Shown: positions 53,471 through 61,850 of the stretch, piece by piece
How positions within the stretch are numbered: the stretch's first letter is position 1
Layout of the letters: every line of letters begins with the position of its first letter
Source: Roseiconus nitratireducens
GTDB taxonomy: Bacteria; Planctomycetota; Planctomycetia; Pirellulales; Pirellulaceae
Assembly: GCF_008629675.1 (NCBI RefSeq)
Contig: NZ_VWOX01000001.1
Span: 62,001-126,000 of the forward strand
Direction: 5' to 3'
Length of the DNA stretch: 64,000 bases
Notes under the pieces: generated by a model
What the model was told of the DNA's origin: nothing
Database searches by the model: none
Seen by the model: only the letters and a program-made list of their open reading frames with translations
Made by a program: the position numbers and the translations under genes

Positions 53471-54412
53471 TCAGTCATGGCCTGCCCGGGAAACGAGCGC
53501 CCTCAGTGTCGTCTTCTTCGTGGAACTGCTGAGCAGCCGGACGGAACCATCGGCCATCAGGATATAAACGCCGGCATGGTGGAACGAGTACAAGCCGTGA
53601 TCATTTCGTTCATTGACGCCTCGCTCCGGGGATAGCACAAGGTGCTGCAAGTGCGTTGAAACTGCCCAGGCAGCTTGATGGTGGTCCGGCATCTTAGCTG
53701 AGATCGAAAACGGAATGGCGGGCTGCCCCGAGACATGCAGGTCAGGACGCCCCGAGCGTTCACCAACCAGCAACGTGTTGGACAACCCGTCGGAAATATC
53801 GGAAAACCGTCGCGTGGCATACGACGGCTGGTTGCTGTCGGAGTATTTTGGTTCGCCCCATCCTCCGAAATCTGCGTCTCGCCAGGTTCCAGACTCCGGC
53901 CCCATCCCGACAATCGCGGCGTAGTCGGTTCGGGCTGCGGTGCCCGTGGGTTGATTGTAAACACCACTTGCATCGTGCCAAAGGTTGAGGTCCGGAACGA
54001 TCGCACTTGGCGTGCTGGTCGATGGGCAGTGGAAGACGGGAATTTCGACATTGATCGCCGCTTGATTTTCGGGGCTTGTCGCTGCCAGATTCAGGTTCAA
54101 ATCGCGCAGGACGCTACCGCGCTCCAATTGTGGCAGAATTGCCGTGCGCCAAGAATGACAGTGAAACTCTTCGCCCAGCGTTGGCGGCACTGAGCGAAAA
54201 GCACCGTTGTACAGATCTGGAATCTGCCGATGGCTGGAGTGGTAGTTGTGGATCGCGAGTCCCAACTGTTTCAAATGGTTCTGGCATTGGCTGCGACGCA
54301 TCGCCTCACGCGTATGCTGGAACGCGGGCAGTGCCATCGCGAGCAGAAGGGCCGTGATCGCGGCCACAACAATCAGCTCGAGAAGCGCGATGGCGGTTCG
54401 CGGTCGGATCAT
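53471..54412 (-). CDS. DUF1559 protein with atypical prepilin N-terminus
   Basis: 313 residues. N-terminus RTAIALLELIVVAAITALLL in place of the canonical GFTLxELLVVIAI; the Gly before the cleavage site and the Phe after it are replaced. The DUF1559 core follows: REAMRRSQCQNHLKQLGLAIHNYH, FSDISDGLSNTLLVGERSGR and a final HHAGVYILMADGSVRLL. Family function unknown; exposure at the cell envelope is assumed. Confidence 0.9.
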   Translation of the reverse strand: MIRPRTAIALLELIVVAAITALLLAMALPAFQHTREAMRRSQCQNHLKQLGLAIHNYHSSHRQIPDLYNGAFRSVPPTLGEEFHCHSWRTAILPQLERGSVLRDLNLNLAATSPENQAAINVEIPVFHCPSTSTPSAIVPDLNLWHDASGVYNQPTGTAARTDYAAIVGMGPESGTWRDADFGGWGEPKYSDSNQPSYATRRFSDISDGLSNTLLVGERSGRPDLHVSGQPAIPFSISAKMPDHHQAAWAVSTHLQHLVLSPERGVNERNDHGLYSFHHAGVYILMADGSVRLLSSSTKKTTLRALVSRAGHD

Positions 54413-54465
54413 CTTAGTGAATCTTTGGTCAGGGATGACCTGGTGAGCAGTCCAACCTCGAGCAA

Positions 54466-54933
54466 TCAGTTGTCCGTATCGACATCAGCAGCAATGAGTT
54501 GTTCGCCATTAATGCTGGCGTTCGCAACATTTTGCGGATTCGCGATTCCCGGCTTGCTCCAGACCATGGTATGGACGGCACACGAAACGCAGATGAATCC
54601 CGCGAAACCCATGCAAAGGAGCACTCCGTGCGAGTACGCCGATGCCCAGCGATTGGCCCCGCGAGACAATCGGAACACGATCACCAAATGAATGGCCAGG
54701 ATCATCAAGACGACCGGCGTGTATGCCGCCGTGTAGTCGGCAACCAACGAAGCCGATTGAAATCTTGACGTCGGGTTCGTTCCCACGAGGTTGAAATAAT
54801 CGCGGAATGCCCAATTGATCTGAACGACGACAAGATACAGCATCGCGAACGCGATGGTATGGACGATGACAAGCGAAATCGTGCCCGCCCAACTTCCGTG
54901 AGGCTTGTCTTGAGAAACGGCGGCATAGTTCAT
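54466..54933 (-). CDS. Hypothetical four-helix membrane protein
   Basis: 155 residues from ATG 54933. Four hydrophobic helices of even spacing (about 17-38, 62-82, 93-113 and the last near 116-133). No charged motif in the helices and no family recognised. It is 53 nt upstream of the DUF1559 gene and probably in the same transcript. Confidence 0.7.
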   Translation of the reverse strand: MNYAAVSQDKPHGSWAGTISLVIVHTIAFAMLYLVVVQINWAFRDYFNLVGTNPTSRFQSASLVADYTAAYTPVVLMILAIHLVIVFRLSRGANRWASAYSHGVLLCMGFAGFICVSCAVHTMVWSKPGIANPQNVANASINGEQLIAADVDTDN

Positions 54934-55077
54934 CGTGTACCTCGCAAGTGATGATTGTTCAGTGATTTTGCCGGATTGGCATGCAGTCGGCAAACGGTCA
55001 AATCGCCCTGTCAAATCCTCTAATTGAAAACTTTGTGCGGCGGCCGCAACCGAGTCGCATCGAAAGGTGGTTCATCG

Positions 55078-55614
55078 CTACGACGTCTCGTGATCGCGAG
55101 CAGTTGGTCCACAGCTTCCATTGGCCGTCACCGGCTGTGTTTGCACCACTTGCCAGCCGGATGCAGTCGGCCACTGGATGCGGAAGCCTGCATCTTTCAA
55201 CGGCGCGCGACGTGGGAACCAAAACGCAAGGTACCCCATCCCCACCTGCCGAATGGGCTCCGGGGCGAAACAGTAGGCATCACCAACCGGATGGTAAACG
55301 AAGCGAAATGCTTGCGTCAGTTTTGGCGAAGTGCGTTCGTTGATGTCAAAGTGAATCATCGCTGAACAAGCCGGTCCAAGGCTGAGGAACAGAAGAGCGA
55401 AGCACGCCTGTACGAAGACAATGTACGGTAGCAGCAATCGAGCCAAGCTGTGCTTGCGCGCCATCAGAATCGGAAGCAGAGCCAGGAAGCTGGCGAAGGC
55501 GATGACCGGAAGTGCCAGCGTGCCGGTCGCCGCAAAAAACTGAGCAACCACGATGACGATCGCGGAAAAAGCTGTACCAAGCAGCAGAGATCGAACGGAA
55601 AACGTTGGTCGCAT
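55078..55614 (-). CDS. Membrane protein with FSVRSLL N-terminus
   Basis: 178 residues from ATG 55614 (ATG 55617 directly before). Motif TFSVRSLLLGTAFSAIV at the N-terminus, then three more hydrophobic segments up to residue 90, then a soluble C-terminus. GAGG 4 nt before the start codons. Function unknown; it shares the N-terminal motif with several neighbours. Confidence 0.7.
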   Translation of the reverse strand: MRPTFSVRSLLLGTAFSAIVIVVAQFFAATGTLALPVIAFASFLALLPILMARKHSLARLLLPYIVFVQACFALLFLSLGPACSAMIHFDINERTSPKLTQAFRFVYHPVGDAYCFAPEPIRQVGMGYLAFWFPRRAPLKDAGFRIQWPTASGWQVVQTQPVTANGSCGPTARDHETS

Positions 55615-55631
55615 CATCCGGCCTCAAGAAT

Positions 55632-55693
55632 GTCGCCTTTTGCTCCGCAAAAACAGCAGGATGGAACGCAGCTTTCGCGGAGTGAAAGGCGAC
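55632..55693. repeat. 62-bp inverted repeat (family C)
   Basis: GTCGCCTTTTGCTCCGC at 55632-55648 is the reverse complement of GCGGAGTGAAAGGCGAC at 55677-55693 except for two positions, and pairing continues a few bases inward (AAAA with CTTTC). It could form a long hairpin in RNA between two minus-strand genes. Only one copy is seen in the window. Confidence 0.85.
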
Positions 55694-55753
55694 GATCGAG
55701 TATCTCTGCTGTGGGTGCGGGTTTCGACCGCCCTACACGTCCGGCAGTCGCGC

Positions 55754-56020
55754 TCATGATTCTTTCTCGCGAGCGTAAAGTTTCAACACCCCGCACACCG
55801 TGCATCGGTAGGCAGTGATCGCCCGCATGTGTTCCGAGTCGTGTTTGATTGCGGGGACGTCCTTGCCCATCAGTGTTTGGGGCCGGAAACCCAGGAAGGT
55901 TTTGTCTTCCGGGGTGCCAGGATGCCATTGAGCTTGCAGGACGACCGCGTACGAAGCATCCGGGATGAACCCAAGTTCCAGCTTCTCTCCGCAGTCCCCG
56001 CATTTGAGCGGATCACTCAT
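55754..56020 (-). CDS. Small zinc-ribbon protein (DUF6487-like)
   Basis: 88 residues. CGDC near the N-terminus (residues 7-10) and CTVC near the C-terminus (73-76) make one zinc ribbon split by about 60 residues. The middle (AVVLQAQWHPGTPEDKTFLGF) has the strand pattern of small planctomycete PF20097-like proteins. No membrane helix. Function unknown. Confidence 0.75.
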   Translation of the reverse strand: MSDPLKCGDCGEKLELGFIPDASYAVVLQAQWHPGTPEDKTFLGFRPQTLMGKDVPAIKHDSEHMRAITAYRCTVCGVLKLYAREKES

Positions 56021-56119
56021 CTGTCGTTCTCACAATCAAGAATTGTAGATGGCCTGGTCGACAGCGTCCTGGTCGACTGCGGCCTGGCGATATGAGGTTT
56101 GGAAAGCAATTCTTCTTCT

Positions 56120-56533
56120 CTAGGGTACAAGTTCTTGCCCGCCGTCTGGCAAGTGCCTCGTGATCCTTGATCCGGGTGTCAGACGCAAAACATGCATCGC
56201 GGAAAAAGAAATGATATCGCCGCGCTTGAAGCTGTTTCCCTCTGAAACAACGATGATCATCGTGAATTCTTGCGTTTCGTGTTCGACTCGGAACTTCAAG
56301 CTGTCTTGATTGATTTTTCCGTAGTGCGGGCAGACCATGAGTTGGTGCGATTGATAGCCGTTCGCGGCGCCCCGTACCGGAGTCGACTTTAAGATCAGGA
56401 ACCTTTGTTGCAAAGCATCGACTTTCGAGTTGGCTGAATTGCCGGCGCCCAGCAGTCCCGCGACCGCGAGAGCCGTCAACGCACCGGCGACGAAACCCTT
56501 TCCGTGAAACTTGCCAAGTGGATTTGAATTCAT
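56120..56533 (-). CDS. Hypothetical single-pass protein
   Basis: 137 residues. N-terminal hydrophobic segment GFVAGALTALAVAGLLGAG, then a helical stretch (NSKVDALQQRFLIL) and a beta-rich half (EFTMIIVVSEGNSFKRGDIISFS). No family recognised. Followed by the zinc-ribbon gene 99 nt downstream. Confidence 0.65.
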   Translation of the reverse strand: MNSNPLGKFHGKGFVAGALTALAVAGLLGAGNSANSKVDALQQRFLILKSTPVRGAANGYQSHQLMVCPHYGKINQDSLKFRVEHETQEFTMIIVVSEGNSFKRGDIISFSAMHVLRLTPGSRITRHLPDGGQELVP

Positions 56534-56605
56534 GGGAAACCTCGTGTTGGCTCGCCGTCAGACGCGGCGAACAGGAGCGATCCAGGGGACGCGGCGAATC
56601 CGATT

Positions 56606-57406
56606 TCAATCATCCCGCCGCACGGAACTCCGCGGCGGAGATTCGTCGCGTGATTCATTTTTGTCATCCAAATGCAGCTTGTCGTACCCGCGACGGCGGA
56701 CTTCGGTCGTTGAAATGAATTGATCGACGTCGGCCGCGGAAATCGAGTCTCCGGTTCCAGCGGGCACGGACGCAATCATCATGGAATTGATGACACGCAG
56801 TTGAGATTCGTTGGGAATCGGTACGGTTGCCGTGTGCAGGTTGCCTTGCCATGCCGGGTTGCGCTCGCAGTACGCGGTTGTGGAATTGTTGATGCAAACA
56901 ATCTGGTAGTCAGCTTCCGCGAAGCATGGAATGGCAACGGTGTAGGGACGAAGGAGGTCGTAACCTGCTTGAAACATCGGATTGTGTTTCAGCAAGAACT
57001 CGTCGGGAGTGATGCCGAGATCGAAGGCGCACTTGGAGTAGTCAGAGATCTCCAGCTCCGACCGTACCGAACTCGGTTCGTATCCGAGCATCAAAAAGTT
57101 CTCGCTCGGTCCGCCGTCGACGTGCGGCTTTGTTGAGTTCTGCTGGTCAAAGCGGGACGCCCAGACGAACGCGAGTGTGTTGCCTGTCGCCAATGCGTGG
57201 AGATTGGCCATCGCCAATTTGAGGTCGACCATGAATCGCCGGAACGTGTGCGAGTCGATGTCGCTCCCCAGGTTCAGAACACAAAAACCCGGTTCATTGA
57301 AGTTGGTTCGGCAGGTGCGATCGTACACGTCGCCCGCGGCTGCGGGTGCATTCGTCGGAGCCGATCGCAGGCAGATTCGATGGGTTTCCCAGGCGGCAGC
57401 ATGCAT
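56606..57406 (-). CDS. Putative Fe(II)/2-oxoglutarate-dioxygenase-like protein
   Basis: 266 residues from ATG 57406 (a TTG lies 15 nt upstream). No signal peptide. A central KPHVDGGPSENFLML carries an H-x-D and a later GNLHTATVPIPNESQLRVI places a second His about 95 residues on, with Arg 13 residues after it. H-x-D...H...R is the iron and co-substrate pattern of 2-oxoglutarate dioxygenases, and CINNSTTAY fits the strand before the second His. The spacing to Arg is slightly longer than usual. The remainder is unfamiliar, so this is a by-eye hypothesis. It is the only enzyme candidate in the block. Confidence 0.5.
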   Translation of the reverse strand: MHAAAWETHRICLRSAPTNAPAAAGDVYDRTCRTNFNEPGFCVLNLGSDIDSHTFRRFMVDLKLAMANLHALATGNTLAFVWASRFDQQNSTKPHVDGGPSENFLMLGYEPSSVRSELEISDYSKCAFDLGITPDEFLLKHNPMFQAGYDLLRPYTVAIPCFAEADYQIVCINNSTTAYCERNPAWQGNLHTATVPIPNESQLRVINSMMIASVPAGTGDSISAADVDQFISTTEVRRRGYDKLHLDDKNESRDESPPRSSVRRDD

Positions 57407-57504
57407 CACTCTTCTCACCAATGGAGTTTTCGACGAATGGGCCGCCGCGAGCCCGTGGATGATTTCAGAAACGCGCCCGAGGCGGCTCTGCGTTCAACGT
57501 TTCG

Positions 57505-58089
57505 CTACCCGACCGCCCGGCGACGATGCGTGTCAACCATTGCTTTCAGCTTTCGTTCAACGTCTCGAACATCGGCGATTGAGATGAATCCGATCTCCTC
57601 GGAATGCGATGCCCCGTCGCTGTCCTTCCATCGTTTGGCATTGAAAATCACGTCGCCGGATCCGTCCACGGCCTGCTTTCGGTAGACGACCGTTAGCTGT
57701 CGCGGGGCAAGGCTTCGAATCACGGTTCGGCCCCATTCGCGTTCAAAGGTCAAGGCGCGGCGGTTCGTCAACACATAGCAGGTCCGAAAAGCGTTCCGAT
57801 AGTTTTGAATGGGATAGCAAAGCATCGCAAGACCGATCAGCAGAAACGGGACGCCAAAGAGCGGGAACAGATCTACCCAGCCAACAAACTTTGGCATTGC
57901 AAAACCGGAAGCGCCCGCGATCCAGAAGAGGCTGAACAGCGTCCAGGGTATCGCGAAGACAAACGTGCCCGTCGACTTTACGGTGAAGAATCTTGCGATC
58001 GGAGTATCCGACCAAAGGATTGCTTCGTCCGACTCAAGCTCTGATCGTACAAGATCAGCCAGATAGGCCGGCAAACTGGTTGGAATCAT
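57505..58089 (-). CDS. Membrane-anchored bacterial PH-like protein
   Basis: 194 residues. Two hydrophobic hairpins (about 40-64 and 71-92) are followed by YVLTNRRALTFEREWGRTVIRSL, the first strands of the bacterial PH-type (bPH) domain, and by a basic C-terminal helix (RDVERKLKAMV). A membrane-tethered protein- or lipid-binding domain is the likely role. Confidence 0.75.
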   Translation of the reverse strand: MIPTSLPAYLADLVRSELESDEAILWSDTPIARFFTVKSTGTFVFAIPWTLFSLFWIAGASGFAMPKFVGWVDLFPLFGVPFLLIGLAMLCYPIQNYRNAFRTCYVLTNRRALTFEREWGRTVIRSLAPRQLTVVYRKQAVDGSGDVIFNAKRWKDSDGASHSEEIGFISIADVRDVERKLKAMVDTHRRRAVG

Positions 58090-58111
58090 GGTTCTGTCGT
58101 GAAACGGCGAC

Positions 58112-58160
58112 CAATCAAAAGCCGTGATCTACAGTGCAATGAGCGGCATGCGACCGCCGA
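58112..58160 (+). repeat. Family B element, left-centre fragment
   Basis: CAATCAAAAGCCGTGATCTA and the following CAGTGCAATGAGCGGC match bases of the 127-bp element at 59957 from its position 16 onward, with a two-base gap; similarity fades after the central hairpin. Confidence 0.6.
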
Positions 58161-58184
58161 GAACGGCCGTCCCAAAAAAATCAT

Positions 58185-58649
58185 TCAAGTCCGCGATTCG
58201 CGTCCGTCCGATTGCTCGGCTGCCTCTCGCGTTGCATTCAGTCGCCGCGTCCCGCTGATGAGAATCCCAACAGCGACTGATACACCGATGACCAATCCGA
58301 TCACGATGAACCCGGGGCCTTGGCCACGTGGTCCGGCAAGCAGGAACAGGACGCCCGGTGGAAGGATAACTGCAAGCGCCGAATACCATAATTGCCGCCG
58401 TGGAATCGAGGGGTCATGGGGCCAGTCTCGCGATCGAAACCGATAAACGAGACCACCGAAAATGCAGCCGACGAGCACTGTGGCAAACCCAAGCGGGTTG
58501 TGAAGCGCGAGGAATGGGACGGCTGCAAATCCACCCAGAAGCCCACAGCCGACAATGTCCATCGCGGGTCCGCGGCGAATGCGTGTCGTCCCCGATGTCA
58601 CTTCCGTCGAAGTCAGCTCCGTCGTTGGTGGTGCGTAGGGATTCGACAT
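58185..58649 (-). CDS. NPY-motif membrane protein
   Basis: 154 residues. The N-terminus MSNPYAPPTTELTS carries NPYAPP at residues 3-8. Four hydrophobic segments follow (IVGCGLLGGFAAVPFLAL, ATVLVGCIFGGLVY, ALAVILPPGVLFLLAG, FIVIGLVIGVSVAVGI). Basic C-terminus. Third protein of this motif class in the window. Function unknown. Confidence 0.75.
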   Translation of the reverse strand: MSNPYAPPTTELTSTEVTSGTTRIRRGPAMDIVGCGLLGGFAAVPFLALHNPLGFATVLVGCIFGGLVYRFRSRDWPHDPSIPRRQLWYSALAVILPPGVLFLLAGPRGQGPGFIVIGLVIGVSVAVGILISGTRRLNATREAAEQSDGRESRT

Positions 58650-58743
58650 CCAAAATGTGAAAAGCGTCTCTGCTTTCGCTGAGGATTGACGTTTGGTTCC
58701 CTATTCAGAAACCTGGCAAACCCGGTTTTCGGGCCTTTCGCCG

Positions 58744-59106
58744 TTATCCGCCAGCCAGCTCGTACCACCAATGAACATACATGATAAGTCGCCGCCCGAC
58801 CAAGAAGTCAGGATTCCAGAACACGACGTCGGGAAAGATCGCTCGGTGAAGCCAAAACCCCCACGTCGATTTCCCCGAGGTGTTTTGATACAGGAGCTCT
58901 GCCAGAGCTAATAGCGGCCCCGAAGCGAGGATGTAGACCGGAAGCAATCCAGCAAGCAATGCAGCAAGCCATGGTCTTCTTGCGGGTAGGTTGGACGCAG
59001 TCGTGACAACGCATCCAGGGATCATGGCGCAGAGGACCAGCCCGAAGACGGGCGAGAGCTTCAGCGCTGCAAGAGCGGAAGCCACAAAGGCGGTCAGGAT
59101 CAACAT
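58744..59106 (-). CDS. Hypothetical membrane protein
   Basis: 120 residues from ATG 59106; the frame is open further upstream to 59292 but the added residues do not look coding. Three hydrophobic segments (MLILTAFVASALAALKL, VFGLVLCAMIPGCVV, WLAALLAGLLPVYILASGPLL). No family recognised. Confidence 0.6.
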   Translation of the reverse strand: MLILTAFVASALAALKLSPVFGLVLCAMIPGCVVTTASNLPARRPWLAALLAGLLPVYILASGPLLALAELLYQNTSGKSTWGFWLHRAIFPDVVFWNPDFLVGRRLIMYVHWWYELAGG

Positions 59107-59206
59107 TCGAAGGATCGACAAGCTTCGCACAGCCCGTGTCGGATGACGGAAAGAAGCCGCTGGGGCTCCGCAGCGCGGTGCACCGGTTGTACCCCGCGAG
59201 TCGGCA

Positions 59207-59458
59207 CTAGATCCAATACAGGCAGAGGATTGTTTGCCACAGGCAGCCCATGGCAATGAAGGCCATGCCAAATTGCACTCCGAGCTTTGCATCCACTCTC
59301 CATCGACGGGTGTTTAATTGTTCGCAAATCGATTCATCTGACATGGATTGGGTGATTGCGAGCAAATCGTTGTCCGCCGGTGAATACTTCGAACGGCGAA
59401 ACGACACGGCGATGCTGACCACTCCGATCGTGATTAGAACAATGGCCCAAAAACTCAT
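59207..59458 (-). CDS. Small two-helix membrane protein
   Basis: 83 residues. Membrane helix at 3-21 (FWAIVLITIGVVSIAVSF), a soluble basic loop, and a second helix at 62-82 (FGMAFIAMGCLWQTILCLYW). No family recognised. One hundred nt upstream of the preceding gene on the strand. Confidence 0.65.
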   Translation of the reverse strand: MSFWAIVLITIGVVSIAVSFRRSKYSPADNDLLAITQSMSDESICEQLNTRRWRVDAKLGVQFGMAFIAMGCLWQTILCLYWI

Positions 59459-60103
59459 CTGCGATTCTCCTGCTCAGCTTGAAAGTTGGCCGTCCCAAGA
59501 CTTAGGGGCGCCAGCAGCACTGGCAGAAAGTTGCGTGATACTGGGCGCCGATTTTTTCAAGGATGGATACTTCCCCGGTGCGAACGATCGCAACCGCCGA
59601 ATTCTGGCGATTGGAGATTCCGATGAGCGTGTGGCAACACTTCAGTTCTTGCAGTGGTGGAAGAGAGATGCTCGAGGGATTCGACGCATCAGTGAAAAGC
59701 TGGGCATGTCGGGTACCCCAGAGCCGTGGATAGTGAGTACTTGAGCGGTGATCTCATTCCAATCGAAGATTGTCAGCGATTTTCGGGCGGCGGAGATGAC
59801 TTTCGGGGAGTGGCCGGTGTGACTGCCGATTCCAGTACCGTGACCAAACAGTTGGGCGTCCGTGCTCGAAGTGGGGCGATTCACGAAGCTGAGCGTTGCC
59901 GGTGCGCAGACGAACCGGCCACGCAAATGGTGCTGCCAGTCCAATCGTCGTTAGCTGGACAACGTCACTTTTAATCAAAAATACGGTGATTTGCAGTGCA
60001 ATGAGCGGCAAGGCGCTTGCCGCCGGTCGATGCGAGAGAACCCGCCGCGCGCGCCACGCGGCTCACCCAAAATGGCGTCGTCCGGTGGGTGCAGGCACCG
60101 CAA
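59459..60103. other. 645-nt intergenic region
   Basis: No convincing gene on either strand. Its right part is a complete family B element (59957-60083). The rest, about 500 nt, holds nothing I can identify; it should include the promoter of 59207-59458. Confidence 0.55.
59957..60083 (+). mobile_element. Family B element (MITE-like), 127 bp, plus orientation
   Basis: Begins GGACAACGTC and ends GGCGTCGTCC, an imperfect inverted pair, with a central hairpin (GCGGCAAGGCGCTTGCCGCC). It aligns without any gap to the reverse complement of 60630-60756; I count about 99 identical bases of 127 by hand. No coding capacity. A non-autonomous mobile element is the most likely explanation. Confidence 0.8.
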
Positions 60104-60583
60104 TCAGGAGAATCTGTCCAGCGTGCGCGCAACAACCACCAAGGGCAATGCTCCAAAAAGAAGCTGAAGGATCGGAGCAATGAAGAATCCCAGCGAAGCC
60201 TCGGGGTGATCATCCGATTTGCTGAATGCCCAGACTCCATAGAGGATGATGGCGAGAAGCCCGATTGCCAAGATGCTCTTGGACGCACCGCTGGACGCGT
60301 CGCCAGCGGCGGCATAGATCACAAGGTAGGGTGACGCGACCAGACCGAGAGCAACCGCCAATATCGATCCGCCAATCAAGATCTGGGTGAGCGTGGGGTT
60401 TTTGCTGAAGGAAAGGTCCGAGACGGCCCAGGCCGCGAACGCGAGGCCTGCAGCCAGGCAGATGATCCTGAGCGGGGAAAAGAGACGCCGCAGCTTCGAA
60501 TGACTTTTTGGTATCGCTTCTTCGGCTGTCAAAATGGAGCCTTCCCCTTTCGTTTGTCGTCTGGAAGTTGGTTCGATTTTCAT
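60104..60583 (-). CDS. Small membrane protein enclosed by two inverted family B elements
   Basis: 159 residues from ATG 60583 (a TTG in frame lies 27 nt upstream). Hydrophilic N-terminus, then four hydrophobic segments (IICLAAGLAFAAWAVS, TQILIGGSILAVALGLVA, SILAIGLLAIILYGVWA, FFIAPILQLLFGALPLVVV). No family recognised. The stop is 20 nt from the left element and the ATG is 46 nt from the right element, so the gene and the two repeats form one compact unit. Confidence 0.7.
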   Translation of the reverse strand: MKIEPTSRRQTKGEGSILTAEEAIPKSHSKLRRLFSPLRIICLAAGLAFAAWAVSDLSFSKNPTLTQILIGGSILAVALGLVASPYLVIYAAAGDASSGASKSILAIGLLAIILYGVWAFSKSDDHPEASLGFFIAPILQLLFGALPLVVVARTLDRFS

Positions 60584-60629
60584 CGCACGAAAAGGTTGCG
60601 GGGCAAGCAATCAGGATCCGGGAGTAACG

Positions 60630-60756
60630 GGACAGCGCCGCTTTGGTTGAGCCGCGTGGCGCTAGCCGCGGGTCTTTTTGTCTCAACCGGCGGCCAACGC
60701 CACGCCGCCCATTGCACGGCAAATCACGGTGTTATTGATTGAAAATGGCGCTGTCC
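60630..60756 (-). mobile_element. Family B element (MITE-like), 127 bp, minus orientation
   Basis: Same length as the element at 59957-60083 and aligned to it base for base when reverse-complemented. Ends GGACAGCGCC and GGCGCTGTCC are perfect inverted repeats here. It lies in the gap between two minus-strand genes and probably within the promoter or leader of the gene it borders. Confidence 0.8.
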
Positions 60757-60777
60757 AATCAAGAAGGCTTCGATGAA

Positions 60778-61233
60778 TCATTCGGGGCCAGGGATTGGCG
60801 GGATCGTCAATTCTTCAAGCCGAATCTGTGGGGAATCGAGGTTCAAAATCACGTCGACTCGCTTACCTGAACGCCGAGTGTCATTGATGATTTTCCAGTC
60901 GCAATCGTCGCTCAGTGCCTTGAAGGACACAGAAGTTGTAATCGACGGGCACTTTGCGAGCTGATCCAGTAGTGCGTTGACTGCCAGGGTGTCGCCTGAA
61001 AACCGCAGGGTAATCTTTGCGTTGGTCCAGGTGCCCCTAGTGTACTTAGATTTCTCGCCCTTGAATGCGGATTCAATTTGCCTGCGAATCGGTTCAGGGA
61101 GCTCCGGAGAGAGGCTGTGGTGGATGCCATCGATTGACTCAATTGGAACCACAATGGCAAACACTGTTTGCGAAAGCGACGTCAACAGTACGAAACTGAC
61201 GATCACCGGAAGGACCCACTTGATTCCAGGCAT
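60778..61233 (-). CDS. Secreted or single-pass hypothetical protein
   Basis: 151 residues from ATG 61233, chosen because GAGGAG (complement of 61241-61246) lies 7 nt before it; an in-frame GTG at 61311 overlaps the previous gene. Hydrophobic segment (WVLPVIVSFVLLTSLSQTVFA) then a soluble domain with AKITLRFSGDTLAVNALLDQL and KRVDVILNLDSPQIRLEEL. Unknown. Confidence 0.7.
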   Translation of the reverse strand: MPGIKWVLPVIVSFVLLTSLSQTVFAIVVPIESIDGIHHSLSPELPEPIRRQIESAFKGEKSKYTRGTWTNAKITLRFSGDTLAVNALLDQLAKCPSITTSVSFKALSDDCDWKIINDTRRSGKRVDVILNLDSPQIRLEELTIPPIPGPE

Positions 61234-61307
61234 CGAGAGTCTCCTCGACCGAATTGAGGTAACCGCCCGACTTCGCCGCTCGGGTGCATTGGATTGCTCG
61301 GTGGCAC

Positions 61308-61850
61308 TCACGGTTTGGAGGATGGTGCCGTTACCGTGAGTGAGTAAATCTTGTCTTTGAATCTGAGCATTGGAACGCCCGTGCCATATTCGTAAGTTCC
61401 AGATTTCAACAAGACGGTGAGCAATTCGCTCACTGTCTTTCCCGAGACCATCGGCCCGGAATCAGACATCAGGGCTTTGGAGCCGTTGCCGTCGATCGAC
61501 ATCAGAAATTTTAGAGCGTTCACGTTGCCAGCGTTCCATTCAATGTGATCGACGAGAACGGTCACGGTGATAACACCGATTTCTGGTTGGCCAGCGACGG
61601 TACCCGCAGAAGCAGACAATCCCCCGGCACCCTTCTTGTCGGATTTGATCTTGGCACGAGAGTTTGGTTCCAATTCAATCCGAATCTGCTTGACCACGGA
61701 GTCTTCGCTGCCAATGACATCGAAGACCTTTACGCGAAAGTGCGGCGTCGATCGTTCGGTGTCATTCGCACGAGAGGGCCGCAGTGCAAACACGCTTGTG
61801 ATTGCAAAGGCCAAAGCGAGTGTGGCCGCAATTGTTGTGATGTTTCGCAT
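61308..61850 (-). CDS. Secreted hypothetical protein
   Basis: 180 residues from ATG 61850, which shares one base with the upstream stop (TGATG), so translation is coupled. Signal peptide (ITTIAATLALAFAITSVFA). The mature part is beta-rich (FRVKVFDVIGSEDSVVKQI, GVITVTVLVDHIEW) and ends in a Ser/Pro tail. Unknown family. Confidence 0.72.
   Translation of the reverse strand: MRNITTIAATLALAFAITSVFALRPSRANDTERSTPHFRVKVFDVIGSEDSVVKQIRIELEPNSRAKIKSDKKGAGGLSASAGTVAGQPEIGVITVTVLVDHIEWNAGNVNALKFLMSIDGNGSKALMSDSGPMVSGKTVSELLTVLLKSGTYEYGTGVPMLRFKDKIYSLTVTAPSSKP

Noticed and set aside
59459..59956. A gene in the gap left of the family B element
   Set aside because: Frames are short, lack signals or motifs and their composition is not protein-like; I see nothing to support a gene.
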